The notes under the pieces were generated by a model. That model did no database searches. It was not told the DNA's origin and saw nothing but the letters and a program-made list of their open reading frames with translations. Made by a program: the position numbers and the translations under genes. Of a DNA stretch of 64,000 nucleotides, positions 52,028 through 62,811 are shown in pieces. This DNA is from Candidatus Thiothrix putei. GTDB taxonomy: Bacteria; Pseudomonadota; Gammaproteobacteria; Thiotrichales; Thiotrichaceae. Position 1 is the first letter of the stretch, and each line of letters starts with the position of its first letter. The stretch is from NCBI GenBank assembly GCA_029972225.1, contig CP124756.1:3206001-3270000 (forward strand), given 5' to 3'.

Positions 52028-54979
52028 TTAAATCTTCCGTGCCACTTGAATGCGTTCATAGCATTCGATCTGGTCGCCTTTACGCACATCATTGTAGTCT
52101 TTGACCGCGATACCGCATTCTGTCCCCATGTGGACTTCTTTCACGTCATCACGGTGGCGACGCAAGGATTCCAGTTCGCCGTTGAAAATAACCACATTAT
52201 CACGCAGGACGCGAATCGGCAGACTGCGACGCATCGCGCCATCCACCACCAAGCACCCAGCCACTTGACCCAATGCTGAAGAACGGAATACGTCGCGAAC
52301 TTCTGCCAAGCCCACAAAGACTTCGCGAACTTCAGGTGACAACAAGCCACTCATCACCGACTTAATGTCATCAATGACTTCATAGATAATGCTGTAGTAG
52401 CGGATAGTGACACCGTTATCAGCAGCCGTCTTACGAGCTGTCGCGTCAGTACGCACATTAAAAGCGATCATAGTAGCACGAGATGCAGAAGCCAAATCCA
52501 CATCACTGGCACTGATACCACCGACACCGGCAGCGACCACACGCACTTCAACTTCATCTGTTGACAGATTTAGCAATTCATTGCGCAAAGCTTCGACACT
52601 GCCTTGTACGTCAGCTTTGATCAGGACATTTACCTGAGCACGCTCACTGGCCTTCACTTGCGTGAAGAAATCTTCTGATTTACTGACGTGTTGTGCCGCG
52701 AAGCGGGTATCACGTTGCTTTTCACGACGCAATTCCGCAATTTCACGCGCTTTGCGTTCGTCATTCAACACGACCACTTCATCACCCGCATCAGGTGCGG
52801 CAGAAAGCCCCAACACTGCCACCGGAATCGAAGGGCCTGCTTCTTTTACGGGGCGGCCTGCTTCATCAAACATGGCACGTACCCGACCATATTCAGAACC
52901 ACACAGTAACAAATCGCCACGACGCAACGTACCACTGCGTACCAACACCGTTGCTACCGCACCACGACCTTTTTCAATACTGGCTTCAATCACGTTGCCC
53001 GTCGCTGGAGCCTCTGTTGGAGCAGTCAATTCTTGGACTTCAGCGACCAACAACAAAGTTTCCAGCAATTCGTCAATACCTTGACCGGTTTTAGCAGAAA
53101 TTTGTACGACCGGAACATCCCCCCCCCATGCCTCAGTCTGGACTTCGTTCTGCGATAACTCGCTCAATACTCTATCAGGGTCTGCGGCTGGCTTGTCGAT
53201 CTTGTTGATCGCCACCACCATAGGCACACCGGCTGCTTTCGCATGTTTGATAGCTTCCTTGGTTTGAGGCATAACACCATCATCAGCCGCAACGATCAGG
53301 ATAATAATATCCGTCACTTGCGCACCACGCTCCCGCATTTTGGTAAAGGCTGCATGACCGGGTGTATCAAGGAAAGTTACCGTGCCGTGATCAGTGTCTA
53401 CATGGTAAGCGCCGATATGCTGCGTAATGCCTCCGGCTTCCCCTGCTGCAACCCGCGTTTTACGGATATAGTCGAGTAAGGAGGTTTTACCATGGTCAAC
53501 GTGTCCCATAATCGTGACGACAGGTGGACGCGGCTTCACTTCGTATTCGGTCGCATCTTGTCCGATCATCGCCGCTAATAATGCAGCATCATCCATTTCT
53601 TGCATCGGTTTGGCTTTATGGCCTAACTCTTCTGTCACCAGAATTGCAGTATCTTGGTCAATAGCCTGATTAATGGTCATCATCATGCCCATTTTCATCA
53701 TCGCTTTGATAATATCAGTCGCACGAATAGCCAGTTTTTGCGCCAAGTCAGAAACAACGATGGTCGTCGGGATTTCAATTTCTTTAACGACAGGGACTGT
53801 CGGTTTTTCAAAACCATGCTTAGCATTGCTCTGTTGACGTGTATCTGGCTTGAAGGCTTCACGCCGACCGCCACCCCCCTTCTTTTTACCAGGGCGGTTA
53901 CCAGCCGGAACATGCAATTCTTCGCGTCCACCACGCCCAGCCACTTTATTTTTGGATGACTTTTTATCAACACGCTTATCGTCAGACGATGCCACCACTT
54001 CTGTGTACTTCTCAACCGTGGTATTCACTACAACCGCTTTTTCTGCTTCAGGCTCGCTGACATCAGCCACTTCGCGCGGTGCTAACGATGGCTTCGGCTT
54101 CAACTTGGAGGGACGCCGTTTCAGAGCAGATGCCGCTTCTTCCCTTGCCGCTGCCACGACGACTTCACGTTGCTCTCTAGCACTCAAGTTCTCAGTCAGT
54201 TCTGTACTGCTGCTAGTATCAGCACTAGTGACAACTGGCATTTCAGGTGGTGTCACAATATGGACAGGAGATACTGGTTTAGCAACGTCTATCTCAGCCG
54301 CAGTAATTGTCGCAGGAGCACTCACCGTACTAATCGGCGGCGTTATGACTTCAGACACAACAACGTCTGATACTTCAGCAACAGGTGGAATGTTCACCTC
54401 TTCAATTACTGGATTAGACACTGGTTCTACGGGTACAACAGCAGCAGGTGCTGAAGGCTCTGGTTGAGGCGGTTCAACAGCAGCGGGCTGGCGCTGCTCC
54501 ATGCGTTTGGCTTCAAGCTGGCGACGTCCTTGCTCGGCCTTCTGCACCGCAGATTCTCGTGCTTGACGCTCGGCCGATAATTGCCGAGCTAACTCCTCAG
54601 TACGGCTGAGTCGTACTGCACCACCTGTAGCAGATGATGTTGATGGTTGCGAGTCAACGGTTGTTTGCTCCGTTGGCTTAACGCCTGCTGCAAATGTCTT
54701 TTTGTGTCTTACTTCAACACTAACCGTTTTGCTACGCGCACCACCTGCACCAACCGTCATTTCGCTAGTGGAACGACGTTTCAACGTGATTTTATTGCCC
54801 CCATTGCTTACTGGTGCTGCACCTTGACGAATATGCGCCAACAATTTCAGTTTCTGCGCATCGGTAATCCATGCATCTGAACCATTAACATGAATACCGG
54901 CATCCTGTAACTGCTTGAGCAGAACTTCAACGGGAGCGTTGATCATCTCGGCAAGTTTTTTGACTGCTATGTCCGACAT
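52028..54979 (-). CDS. infB: Translation initiation factor IF-2 (983 aa)
   Basis: GTPase that brings fMet-tRNA to the 30S subunit and joins the 50S. N-terminal IF2_N domain ([20 protein letters not shown]), then a long low-complexity linker rich in Ala, Pro, Val and Glu (about 110-400), basic [20 protein letters not shown], a second IF2_N repeat ([20 protein letters not shown]), and the G domain from about residue 490 ([27 protein letters not shown]). Domains II-IV follow, ending [20 protein letters not shown]. Length is normal for gammaproteobacteria. Confidence 0.96.
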   Translation of the reverse strand: MSDIAVKKLAEMINAPVEVLLKQLQDAGIHVNGSDAWITDAQKLKLLAHIRQGAAPVSNGGNKITLKRRSTSEMTVGAGGARSKTVSVEVRHKKTFAAGVKPTEQTTVDSQPSTSSATGGAVRLSRTEELARQLSAERQARESAVQKAEQGRRQLEAKRMEQRQPAAVEPPQPEPSAPAAVVPVEPVSNPVIEEVNIPPVAEVSDVVVSEVITPPISTVSAPATITAAEIDVAKPVSPVHIVTPPEMPVVTSADTSSSTELTENLSAREQREVVVAAAREEAASALKRRPSKLKPKPSLAPREVADVSEPEAEKAVVVNTTVEKYTEVVASSDDKRVDKKSSKNKVAGRGGREELHVPAGNRPGKKKGGGGRREAFKPDTRQQSNAKHGFEKPTVPVVKEIEIPTTIVVSDLAQKLAIRATDIIKAMMKMGMMMTINQAIDQDTAILVTEELGHKAKPMQEMDDAALLAAMIGQDATEYEVKPRPPVVTIMGHVDHGKTSLLDYIRKTRVAAGEAGGITQHIGAYHVDTDHGTVTFLDTPGHAAFTKMRERGAQVTDIIILIVAADDGVMPQTKEAIKHAKAAGVPMVVAINKIDKPAADPDRVLSELSQNEVQTEAWGGDVPVVQISAKTGQGIDELLETLLLVAEVQELTAPTEAPATGNVIEASIEKGRGAVATVLVRSGTLRRGDLLLCGSEYGRVRAMFDEAGRPVKEAGPSIPVAVLGLSAAPDAGDEVVVLNDERKAREIAELRREKQRDTRFAAQHVSKSEDFFTQVKASERAQVNVLIKADVQGSVEALRNELLNLSTDEVEVRVVAAGVGGISASDVDLASASRATMIAFNVRTDATARKTAADNGVTIRYYSIIYEVIDDIKSVMSGLLSPEVREVFVGLAEVRDVFRSSALGQVAGCLVVDGAMRRSLPIRVLRDNVVIFNGELESLRRHRDDVKEVHMGTECGIAVKDYNDVRKGDQIECYERIQVARKI

Positions 54980-55000
54980 CTATTCCTTCCTCCCGCAGAA

Positions 55001-56497
55001 TTAAGCTTCTGCTTTATCGTCCGCAAACCAAGGTTCGCGAGCTTTCATAATCAAACTGGCGGCACGTGTTTCATCAATGTCAGCCAACTCCATGAGTTCA
55101 TCCACGGATTGTTCTGCCAGATCTTCCATCGTGCAAATGCCTTGGGTTGCCAACTTAAAGGCTAAGGTATCATCCATACCATCCATGTGCAGGAGATCGG
55201 CCGCTGGCAAGTGGCTATCCTGTGAAATGGCTTGTGACAACAACGCGGTTTGGGCACGGTCACGCAATTCATTAACAAGGCTTTCATCGAAACCTTCAAT
55301 TGCCATGAACTCTTCAATCGGCACATAGGCAACTTCTTCGAGGGTGGAAAAACCTTCCTCAACCAGAATGACAGCGACTTCCTCATCAACGTCAAGTTTT
55401 TCCATGAACAAATTGATGATAGCTTGTTGCTCTGCCTGAGTCTTCGCATCTGCCTCTTCAACGCTCATCACATTGAGCGTCCAGCCAGTTAACTCGCTGG
55501 CAAGACGCACATTCTGACCGCCACGTCCAATGGCTTGTGACAGCTTTTCACCATCCACACCAATGTCCATGCTTTTGCTTTCTTCATCAACAACGATAGA
55601 AAGTACTTCAGCCGGAGCCATAGCGTTCATCACATAGGTTGCAATATCTTCATTCCAGAGAACAATATCGACACGTTCTTTGCCGCCCAGTTCGTTGGTG
55701 ACAGTTTGAATACGTGAACCACGCATCCCTACACAAGCACCAATGGGATCAATGTTCGGCAGGTTAGCACGAACGGCTACTTTAGCACGGGAACCTGCAT
55801 CACGAGCAGCCCCCATTATATCAATCATTTCCTGACTGACTTCAGGAACTTCCAGTTTCATCAGCTCAATCAGGAAATTAACATCTGAACGACTCACAAT
55901 AATTTGTGGGCCACGCATGTCCTGATGAATTTCTTTCAGATACCCTCTGACCCGTGCACCAACGTGTAGCATTTCACCCGGAATCATTTCTTCGCGCGGA
56001 ATAAATGCCTCAGCGTTTTCACCCAAATCCAGCACAATACCTTTACGATCAGCACGTTTAACCACGCCCATGATCAAATGCCCGACCTTATCACGGTAAG
56101 CAGAAACAACTTTTTCACGTTCGGCTTCGCGTACCTTGGCAACAATCACTTGTTTGGCCGTTTGGGCAGCAATACGTCCAAATTCGACGGATGGAATAGA
56201 TTCTTCAACATAATCGCCGATCGCCACATCAAGACCACGATCTTTGGCATAGCTTTCTAAAATTTGACGTTCGGGACTTTCAAACTCAGGATCTTCGTCA
56301 TCAACGACTTTCCAACGACGATAAGTCTCATAATCACCCGTCTGGCGATTAACCGATACACGTGCATCAATACCCATGCCGTAACGCTTACGGGTAGCCA
56401 TTGCCAAAGCAGTTTCTACCGCTTGGAAAATAAGTTCCTTGCTGACATTTTTTTCATTGGAGACTGCATCAACAACGTAGAGAATTTCTTTATTCAT
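55001..56497 (-). CDS. nusA: Transcription termination/antitermination factor NusA (498 aa)
   Basis: RNA polymerase-associated factor for pausing, termination and antitermination. N-terminal domain MNKEILYVVDAVSNEKNVSK, S1 domain (HLIMGVVKRADRKGIVLDLG), KH1/KH2 (IDPIGACVGMRGSRIQTVTN; LSQAIGRGGQNVRLASELTG) and two C-terminal acidic repeats of helix-hairpin-helix type (EEGFSTLEEVAYVPIEEFMA; TQGICTMEDLAEQSVDELME). The two acidic repeats are usual in Proteobacteria. Its ATG overlaps the rimP stop (ATGA). Confidence 0.96.
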   Translation of the reverse strand: MNKEILYVVDAVSNEKNVSKELIFQAVETALAMATRKRYGMGIDARVSVNRQTGDYETYRRWKVVDDEDPEFESPERQILESYAKDRGLDVAIGDYVEESIPSVEFGRIAAQTAKQVIVAKVREAEREKVVSAYRDKVGHLIMGVVKRADRKGIVLDLGENAEAFIPREEMIPGEMLHVGARVRGYLKEIHQDMRGPQIIVSRSDVNFLIELMKLEVPEVSQEMIDIMGAARDAGSRAKVAVRANLPNIDPIGACVGMRGSRIQTVTNELGGKERVDIVLWNEDIATYVMNAMAPAEVLSIVVDEESKSMDIGVDGEKLSQAIGRGGQNVRLASELTGWTLNVMSVEEADAKTQAEQQAIINLFMEKLDVDEEVAVILVEEGFSTLEEVAYVPIEEFMAIEGFDESLVNELRDRAQTALLSQAISQDSHLPAADLLHMDGMDDTLAFKLATQGICTMEDLAEQSVDELMELADIDETRAASLIMKAREPWFADDKAEA

Positions 56498-56970
56498 GCG
56501 TGTTTACCGCCCTTGCGCTGAGGTCGAATATCCAGAACGACTCGCCCACGATCAATAATATCGTAAGGAATCTCAAAGACTGTGCCTTCCACTTCCATGA
56601 AGATATGGCTGTCATTCACAGCCTGCAACTTGCCAACGAAGTTACGACGCTTTTCTACGGGAAGACGGGTGCGCACTTTAATGTGTTTACCCACATACCG
56701 AGCATAATGCTCAGGGATGAATAACACCCTGTCAATACCGGGGGAAGACACTTCAAGAATATAAGCTACCGGAATAAGGTCTTCCACATCGAGCGATGCA
56801 CTTAGCTGATTGCTGACACGTCCACAATCATCAACCGTAATGCCTTGGTCTGAGTCGATAAAGATACGCAGTAACGCGCTTTCCGTCTGTGGGCGATACT
56901 CATACCCCCACAAATCATAACCGAGGCCGGTTACGGTGGTGTTAATCAGCGTATCTAATCTTTCTTGCAT
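56494..56970 (-). CDS. rimP: Ribosome maturation factor RimP (158 aa)
   Basis: 30S assembly factor. LRIFIDSDQGITVDDCGRVS, LEVSSPGIDRVLFIPEHYAR and the C-terminal SH3-like part (VRTRLPVEKRRNFVGKLQAV) are characteristic. First protein gene of the operon, directly after the initiator tRNA and its terminator. Confidence 0.95.
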   Translation of the reverse strand: MQERLDTLINTTVTGLGYDLWGYEYRPQTESALLRIFIDSDQGITVDDCGRVSNQLSASLDVEDLIPVAYILEVSSPGIDRVLFIPEHYARYVGKHIKVRTRLPVEKRRNFVGKLQAVNDSHIFMEVEGTVFEIPYDIIDRGRVVLDIRPQRKGGKHA

Positions 56971-57003
56971 TACGTTTCGGGTACTTTACTGGGTAGCACA
57001 TAA

Positions 57004-57030
57004 TAAAAAAGGCCCTGATGGGGCCTTCTT
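57004..57030 (-). terminator. Intrinsic terminator between initiator tRNA and rimP
   Basis: On the minus strand AAGGCCC-catca-GGGCCTT followed by TTTTTATTA. It lies between the tRNA and rimP, as in the E. coli metY operon, where partial readthrough feeds nusA-infB. Confidence 0.85.
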
Positions 57031-57035
57031 ATATT

Positions 57036-57112
57036 TGGTAGCGGGGGCAGGATTTGAACCTGCGACCTTCGGGTTATGAGCCCGACGAGCTGCCAGACTG
57101 CTCCACCCCGCA
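57036..57112 (-). tRNA. metY: Initiator tRNA-fMet (CAT anticodon), 77 nt with encoded CCA
   Basis: Cloverleaf reads TGCGGGGTGGAGCAG..., anticodon stem CGGG-CTCATAA-CCCG, T arm GCAGGTTCAAATCCTGC and 3' CCCCGCTACCA. Initiator hallmarks: no Watson-Crick pair at 1:72 (here T1 and T72; C1-A72 in E. coli) and three consecutive G-C pairs in the anticodon stem. Its position before rimP-nusA-infB matches metY. Confidence 0.95.
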
Positions 57113-57124
57113 TCAGAGGAGCGA

Positions 57125-57153
57125 ACTATAAAGCAAAGGTTCGTACCTTGCAA
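57125..57153 (-). promoter_or_regulatory. Sigma-70-type promoter for the initiator tRNA operon
   Basis: On the minus strand TTGCAA (57153-57148), 17-bp spacer, TATAGT (57130-57125), with a G/C-rich stretch between -10 and the tRNA start 12 bp further. Spacing is ideal and a GC-rich discriminator is common at growth-rate-controlled stable RNA promoters. Confidence 0.75.
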
Positions 57154-57177
57154 GCATTATCGAAACAAAACCTGAAA

Positions 57178-57468
57178 TTAACGTACATGGCGGTAAATGA
57201 AGCCTGGAAATGCAAACACCAGAAACAAAGCCAAGGTAACGGCATAAAATTCCCAGTCCTGAACGTGTATTGTCCCCATCGCACGCTGTTCCAACAGCAG
57301 CGCCAGACCACCCGCCACGAAATACAACACAAACCATTCCACCAAACGCAACCAAGCGGACTTGTTTTCACATTGCAGGATCAAAAAACAACGCTGGCTT
57401 AACCACGGTAGGTTAGCCAACACAAAAGCAAGGCCGAGAAAGCCCCACTGCAAAACCGATAAACTCAT
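57178..57468 (-). CDS. DUF2818 membrane protein downstream of nuoN (96 aa)
   Basis: Three hydrophobic helices (LQWGFLGLAFVLANLPWL, WFVLYFVAGGLALLLEQRA, FYAVTLALFLVFAFPGFIY). The LANLPWLSQRCF stretch and position immediately after nuoN match the DUF2818 family, which accompanies complex I in many beta- and gammaproteobacteria. Function unknown. Overlaps the nuoN stop by 4 bp. Confidence 0.85.
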   Translation of the reverse strand: MSLSVLQWGFLGLAFVLANLPWLSQRCFLILQCENKSAWLRLVEWFVLYFVAGGLALLLEQRAMGTIHVQDWEFYAVTLALFLVFAFPGFIYRHVR

Positions 57469-58910
57469 AAATGACTAGCGACCATTGCTGCTGAACAAAC
57501 ACCCATCAATGCACTAGGGAATAACCCCAATAGCACCATGAGCACGCCATTTACACTGATCAACACATTAAAATCAAGTTCAGCTTTAATAGGCGTGGTT
57601 TGTTCAGGCTTATCAAAATACATCATTTTGATGGCACGTAAATAATAATACGCACCGATGACTGACATGACCACCATAAATACCGCAGGCCACAGATAGC
57701 CTGCCTGCATAACAGATTGAATAATGGACAATTTAGCGTAAAACCCCACTGTTGGAGGAATGCCTGCCATGGAGAACAAGAATACCATCATGATAAAGGC
57801 ATACCACGGATTACGCTCGTTCAAACCTTTCAAATCATCCAGCGTTTCCGCCTCAAAGCCTTCGCGCCCCAACAGAATCAGGATGGCAAACCCACCTGCT
57901 GCCATCATGGCGTAAGTAATCGTATAAAACAGTGCAGCACTGTAACCTTCGGTTGTTCCCGTCAACGCCCCTAACAAAATGAACCCCATGTGCGCAATGG
58001 TAGAATACGCCAGCATTCGCTTGAGGTTGAACTGTGCTATGGCGATCAGATTACCGAGAAATACCGAAAGCAAACCGAAAACCAATAATAGTTGCGCCCA
58101 ACCCGGTTGAGCAGCCCCCATGGATTCAGCCAACACCCGCAACAACATCGCCAACGCAGCGACTTTCGGCACACTACCCAGAAACATAGTCACTGCTGTT
58201 GGAGCACCCTGATACACATCAGGAACCCACATATGGAAAGGCACTGCACCAAATTTAAACGCAATCCCCGCTACGATGAATACCAGTGCAAATAGCAGTG
58301 GGATATTCTCCAGTACATTTTGGGAACTAACATAAGTCAGTACCTCAGCAAACTCCAACTTCCCGCTTAAACCATACAGAATCGAAATCCCGTATAGCAA
58401 CAAACCGGAAGCTACCGCTCCCAGCACAAAATATTTCATTGCTGCTTCAGATGAACGCCCATCATCACGATTAAACGCCACCAGTGCGTACATCGACAGC
58501 GCCAACAACTCCAGCCCCAAATAAACCACCAGCAAATGATTAGCCGATACCATCACCAACATTCCCAGCACAGCAAACAAGCCTAGCAGGAAAAATTCGC
58601 TTACCCATATATTTTTATCTTTCAGGTATTTACGGGAATACACAAACACCACAAAAGCTAGTAACAGAATGCTAATCTTCAATACACCAGCAAGATCGTC
58701 ACGCACATACATGCCATTCAGACCCGTCGTTTTCTCGCCATCCATTGCGCCATAAGCCAATAAAGCCGTTGCCAGCAGTGCCACTTGCGTCAGCAAATAA
58801 GTGATCATGCGGCAATCTTCACGCAAATAAACATCTAGCAATAAAATTAAGCAGATCGTGCTCAGCAGAAAAATCTCCGGCATCGCAATCACAATATTCA
58901 TTATGGGCAT
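57465..58910 (-). CDS. nuoN: NADH-quinone oxidoreductase subunit N (481 aa)
   Basis: Antiporter-like proton-pumping subunit of complex I with about 14 helices. Family residues include VVYLGLELLALSMYALVAFN (conserved Glu), FKFGAVPFHMWVPDVYQGAP (Lys) and FNLKRMLAYSTIAHMGFILL (Lys). Overlaps the nuoM end by ten bases. Confidence 0.95.
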   Translation of the reverse strand: MPIMNIVIAMPEIFLLSTICLILLLDVYLREDCRMITYLLTQVALLATALLAYGAMDGEKTTGLNGMYVRDDLAGVLKISILLLAFVVFVYSRKYLKDKNIWVSEFFLLGLFAVLGMLVMVSANHLLVVYLGLELLALSMYALVAFNRDDGRSSEAAMKYFVLGAVASGLLLYGISILYGLSGKLEFAEVLTYVSSQNVLENIPLLFALVFIVAGIAFKFGAVPFHMWVPDVYQGAPTAVTMFLGSVPKVAALAMLLRVLAESMGAAQPGWAQLLLVFGLLSVFLGNLIAIAQFNLKRMLAYSTIAHMGFILLGALTGTTEGYSAALFYTITYAMMAAGGFAILILLGREGFEAETLDDLKGLNERNPWYAFIMMVFLFSMAGIPPTVGFYAKLSIIQSVMQAGYLWPAVFMVVMSVIGAYYYLRAIKMMYFDKPEQTTPIKAELDFNVLISVNGVLMVLLGLFPSALMGVCSAAMVASHL

Positions 58911-60445
58911 CCCCCTGCGAATCCACTACATACCTTGCTTTGCAAAGCCTGAGACAACAGATTTTCGATTGACACTTCCATCACATCCGTCAAGGGTTGA
59001 GGCCACAAGCCCAGTAATAACACTGCCGCCGCTAATATCGCCAACATCCAAAACTCCCGTTGACCAATATCCTGCAAGGCAGCCACCTCTGCGTTTTTCA
59101 CCTCACCAAACATGACTCGCTTGACCAACCAAAGTGTATAAGCCGCCCCAACAATCAAAGTCGTTGCTGCGGCAAAAGCAATCCACGGACTTGCCCGGAA
59201 ACTTGCCAGAATAACCATGAATTCACCGACAAACCCCGATGTACCCGGCAAACCCGTATTCGCCATCGCAAATAACACATATAAAGCTGCAAACGTAGGC
59301 ATCCGATTCGCAACCCCTCCATAGGCATTGATGTCACGCGTATGCATCCGGTCGTACAAAACACCGATGCACAAGAACATAGCGCCAGAAATAAAGCCGT
59401 GGGACACCATTTGCACCATACCGCCCTGAATCGCCAGCACGGCACTACTCATCGCACCACTAACATTTAGCGTATTTTTCGCAATGCCATAGATCACGAA
59501 AAAGCCCAAGGTGACAAATCCCATGTGTGCAATAGAAGAATAAGCCACCAGCTTTTTCATATCCTGCTGCACCAAAGCCACAAAACCGATGTACACCACT
59601 GCTGTCAGTGACATTAGAATAACTAACCAATCTAATTGTGCTGCCGCATCCGGCACAATCGGCAAGGCAAACCGCAAGAATGCATAGCCACCGACTTTCA
59701 ATGTAATCGCCGCCAAAATCACCGAACCACCGGTAGGCGCTTCCACGTGCGCATCCGGCAACCACGTATGCACAGGCCACATCGGCACTTTCACCCCGAA
59801 AGCCAGCAAGAATGACAAGAAAATCAAAGTTTGCGGAATAATATCAATTGGCAATTTATGTAAATCCGCCACCGCGAAACTGCCACCCAATTGATACAGG
59901 TAGATCAAACTGATCAGCAAAAACACCGAACCGAAAAAGGTATACAGGAAAAATTTGATCGTGGCATACACCCGACGTGCTCCACCCCAAATCCCAATGA
60001 TCAAAAACAGCGGAATCAGCATCGCCTCAAACAAGATATAGAACAGCATCGCATCCAGCGCCGCAAATACCCCGTTGACAATCCCCGCCATAATCAAAAA
60101 AGCCGCCATATATTGGGAAATTCGATACGTAACCACTTCCCAACCCGCGATCACCACCATCACCGTAATAAAGGTATTCAGCAGAATCAATGGCATAGAA
60201 ATGCCATCCACCCCCAGATGGTAATTAATCTTAAACGCCTCAACCCAAGGGATAAATTCCACAAACTGCATCTCAGCAGTACTAGGTACAAAGTACGTAT
60301 ACAACGGTAAACTGATCACAAACGTCAGTAACGCAATTCCCAGTGCAAACTGTTTAGCGCCAGAACGATCGCCCACAATTAATACACCTAAGCCACCGAT
60401 AATCGGCAACCAGATCAACAAACTCAGTATTGGCAAATCAAGCAT
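58901..60445 (-). CDS. nuoM: NADH-quinone oxidoreductase subunit M (514 aa)
   Basis: Antiporter-like subunit. [18 protein letters not shown] (conserved Glu), [20 protein letters not shown]-type stretch (here [20 protein letters not shown]), [20 protein letters not shown] and [13 protein letters not shown]. The ATG at 60445 ([14 protein letters not shown]) is preferred to a TTG two codons upstream because of the GGA motif before it. Confidence 0.95.
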   Translation of the reverse strand: [514 protein letters not shown]

Positions 60446-60477
60446 GTGCAATTCCAGTTAAAGCCAACAGAACGGGA

Positions 60478-62502
60478 TTAGAAAAACAAAAACCAAGTAA
60501 GCATCAACAAGATGCCTGCCACCATCGAAAAGGCGTAGTGATACAAATACCCGGTCTGAAGATGACGCATCACACCAGAAAACCATCCGACTGCTTTTGC
60601 TGCGCCATTCACCACAAAACCATCAATCATCACCCGCTCGCCGAAAGACCACAGCCCATTACCCAAACTGACCGATCCTTTCGCAAACACATTCTGATTA
60701 AAATCATCCAAATAATACTTACGGTCCAACAAGGTATGCAGCCAGCGGAACTTGTCATACGCCCAACGCGCCAGTGAATCATCTTTCAAGTAAATAAACC
60801 ACGCAGTAGCCAACCCAGCCATTGCCAACCAGAAAGGTGGTGCCATCAAACCATGCAGGATGAAACCCATTACACCATGATACTCAGCGCTCATATGCTC
60901 AATTGCCAAATGTGCTGATAACCAACTTTTCAACCCTAAGTCAAAACCATGTGCAGCATCATTGACAAAGATTGCATTCTTAAAAAATGAACCAACCACC
61001 ATTGGATCCAACAAATATCCGGCAAACACCGACGGAATTGCCAAAGCAATCAAGGGAACTGTTACAACCCACGGTGACTCATGTGGCTTGTCACCGTGCC
61101 CATGATGACCGTGATCATCATGACCGTGCCCATGTGTGTCAAAGCGCTCTTTACCATGGAACACCAAGAAGAACATACGGAAACTATAAAAAGCCGTGAC
61201 AAACACACCTAACAATACCAGCGTATAAGCGTAACCAGCCGCCCACAGATGTGATTCGTGTACCGCTTCAATAATCAGATCTTTGGAAAAGAAACCGGAA
61301 AAACCAGGGAAACCAATCAATGCCAATGAACCAATCAGGGAAGTCCAATACGTAATCGGCATATACTTTTTCAGCCCACCCATTTTGCGAATATCCTGCT
61401 CATGGTGCATCGCAATGATTACAGAACCAGCCGCCAAGAACAGTAATGCTTTAAAAAATGCGTGAGTCATCAGATGGAAAACCCCGGCCGAATAAGCTGA
61501 GGCTCCTAATGCCACAGTCATATAACCAAGCTGTGATAGCGTGGAATAAGCCACCACCCGCTTAATATCATTCTGTACAATCCCAATCAGCCCCATAAAG
61601 AAAGCCGTAGTCGCCCCAATAATCAGGATCAAATTCAATGCCGTATCTGACAGCTCAAAGATAGGGGACATCCGAGCCACCATGAAAATCCCGGCTGTTA
61701 CCATCGTTGCTGCATGAATCAACGCTGAAATTGGTGTCGGGCCTTCCATCGAGTCTGGTAGCCACACATGCAAAGGTACTTGCGCCGACTTACCCATCGC
61801 TCCAATGAACAACAAAATGGCAATAACGGTTGGAATGTGCCACTTCGTATCCTCAAACACCTTAAAATCGTTAGCCCCAGACAACTGTGGTATGCGCGCA
61901 AAAACCTGTACATAATCTAAAGTTTCGCAATACAGTAATACCGCCGCGATCCCCAGCAAAAACCCGAAATCCCCCACCCGATTCACCAGAAACGCCTTCA
62001 TATTGGCGTAAATCGCGGTATCTTTCTTAAACCAAAAACCAATGAGCAAATACGACACCAACCCAACCGCTTCCCAGCCAAAGAACAACTGCAAAAAGTT
62101 GTTACTCATGACCAGCATCAGCATCGAAAAGGTAAACAACGAAATATAACTGAAGAAACGCTGATAACCGGGATCTTCGTGCATATAGCCAATCGTATAA
62201 ATATGCACCATCAAGGAAACAAACGTAACCACCAACATCATCATCGTACTAAGGTTATCCAGCATGAAACCGATTTCAAACCGAATATCCGCAATCACTG
62301 CCCACGTATACACCGTACCGTTATAGCTATTACCATTGCCCATCACATCATAGGCAACGTAAACCGACAGCAAAAACGCCACCGCCACGCCCAAAATCGT
62401 GACCCAATGCGCTCCTGCACGTCCAATTTTTTTCCCAAACAGCCCCGCAGCAATCGCCCCGAACAACGGTGCAAGCGGAATAGCCAGATAAATTGCTTCC
62501 AT
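60478..62502 (-). CDS. nuoL: NADH-quinone oxidoreductase subunit L (674 aa)
   Basis: Distal antiporter-like subunit with the long lateral helix at the C-terminal end. FFGWEAVGLVSYLLIGFW (Glu), GKSAQVPLHVWLPDSMEGPT (Lys), QNDIKRVVAYSTLSQLGYMT, HAFFKALLFLAAGSVI. A His-rich cytoplasmic loop (GHGHDDHGHHGHGD, about residue 458) is an unusual but known embellishment that could bind metal. Confidence 0.95.
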   Translation of the reverse strand: MEAIYLAIPLAPLFGAIAAGLFGKKIGRAGAHWVTILGVAVAFLLSVYVAYDVMGNGNSYNGTVYTWAVIADIRFEIGFMLDNLSTMMMLVVTFVSLMVHIYTIGYMHEDPGYQRFFSYISLFTFSMLMLVMSNNFLQLFFGWEAVGLVSYLLIGFWFKKDTAIYANMKAFLVNRVGDFGFLLGIAAVLLYCETLDYVQVFARIPQLSGANDFKVFEDTKWHIPTVIAILLFIGAMGKSAQVPLHVWLPDSMEGPTPISALIHAATMVTAGIFMVARMSPIFELSDTALNLILIIGATTAFFMGLIGIVQNDIKRVVAYSTLSQLGYMTVALGASAYSAGVFHLMTHAFFKALLFLAAGSVIIAMHHEQDIRKMGGLKKYMPITYWTSLIGSLALIGFPGFSGFFSKDLIIEAVHESHLWAAGYAYTLVLLGVFVTAFYSFRMFFLVFHGKERFDTHGHGHDDHGHHGHGDKPHESPWVVTVPLIALAIPSVFAGYLLDPMVVGSFFKNAIFVNDAAHGFDLGLKSWLSAHLAIEHMSAEYHGVMGFILHGLMAPPFWLAMAGLATAWFIYLKDDSLARWAYDKFRWLHTLLDRKYYLDDFNQNVFAKGSVSLGNGLWSFGERVMIDGFVVNGAAKAVGWFSGVMRHLQTGYLYHYAFSMVAGILLMLTWFLFF

Positions 62503-62505
62503 CGC

Positions 62506-62811
62506 TTACCCCTTCATCGCATCAAGTTGTTCAACATTGATCGTGCGCCGGTTACGGAACAAAACCACCAAAATCGCCAAGCCAATCGCCGCTTCCGCTG
62601 CCGCCACCGTGAGGATAAAGAACACGAACACCTGCCCTGCCATATCCCCCAGATAATGGGAAAACGCGATAAAATTCAGGTTCACCGCCAGCAACATCAT
62701 CTCGATGCACATCAACAAAATCAGCACATTCTTACGGTTAAGGATCATGCCTGCGATGCTGATCGCAAACAGCAAGGCCGCCACAATCAGGAAATGCGAC
62801 AAAGGGATCAT
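62506..62811 (-). CDS. nuoK: NADH-quinone oxidoreductase subunit K (101 aa)
   Basis: Three-helix subunit. Conserved Glu36 in [20 protein letters not shown] and Glu72 in [14 protein letters not shown]. Overlaps nuoJ by 4 bp. Confidence 0.95.
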   Translation of the reverse strand: MIPLSHFLIVAALLFAISIAGMILNRKNVLILLMCIEMMLLAVNLNFIAFSHYLGDMAGQVFVFFILTVAAAEAAIGLAILVVLFRNRRTINVEQLDAMKG

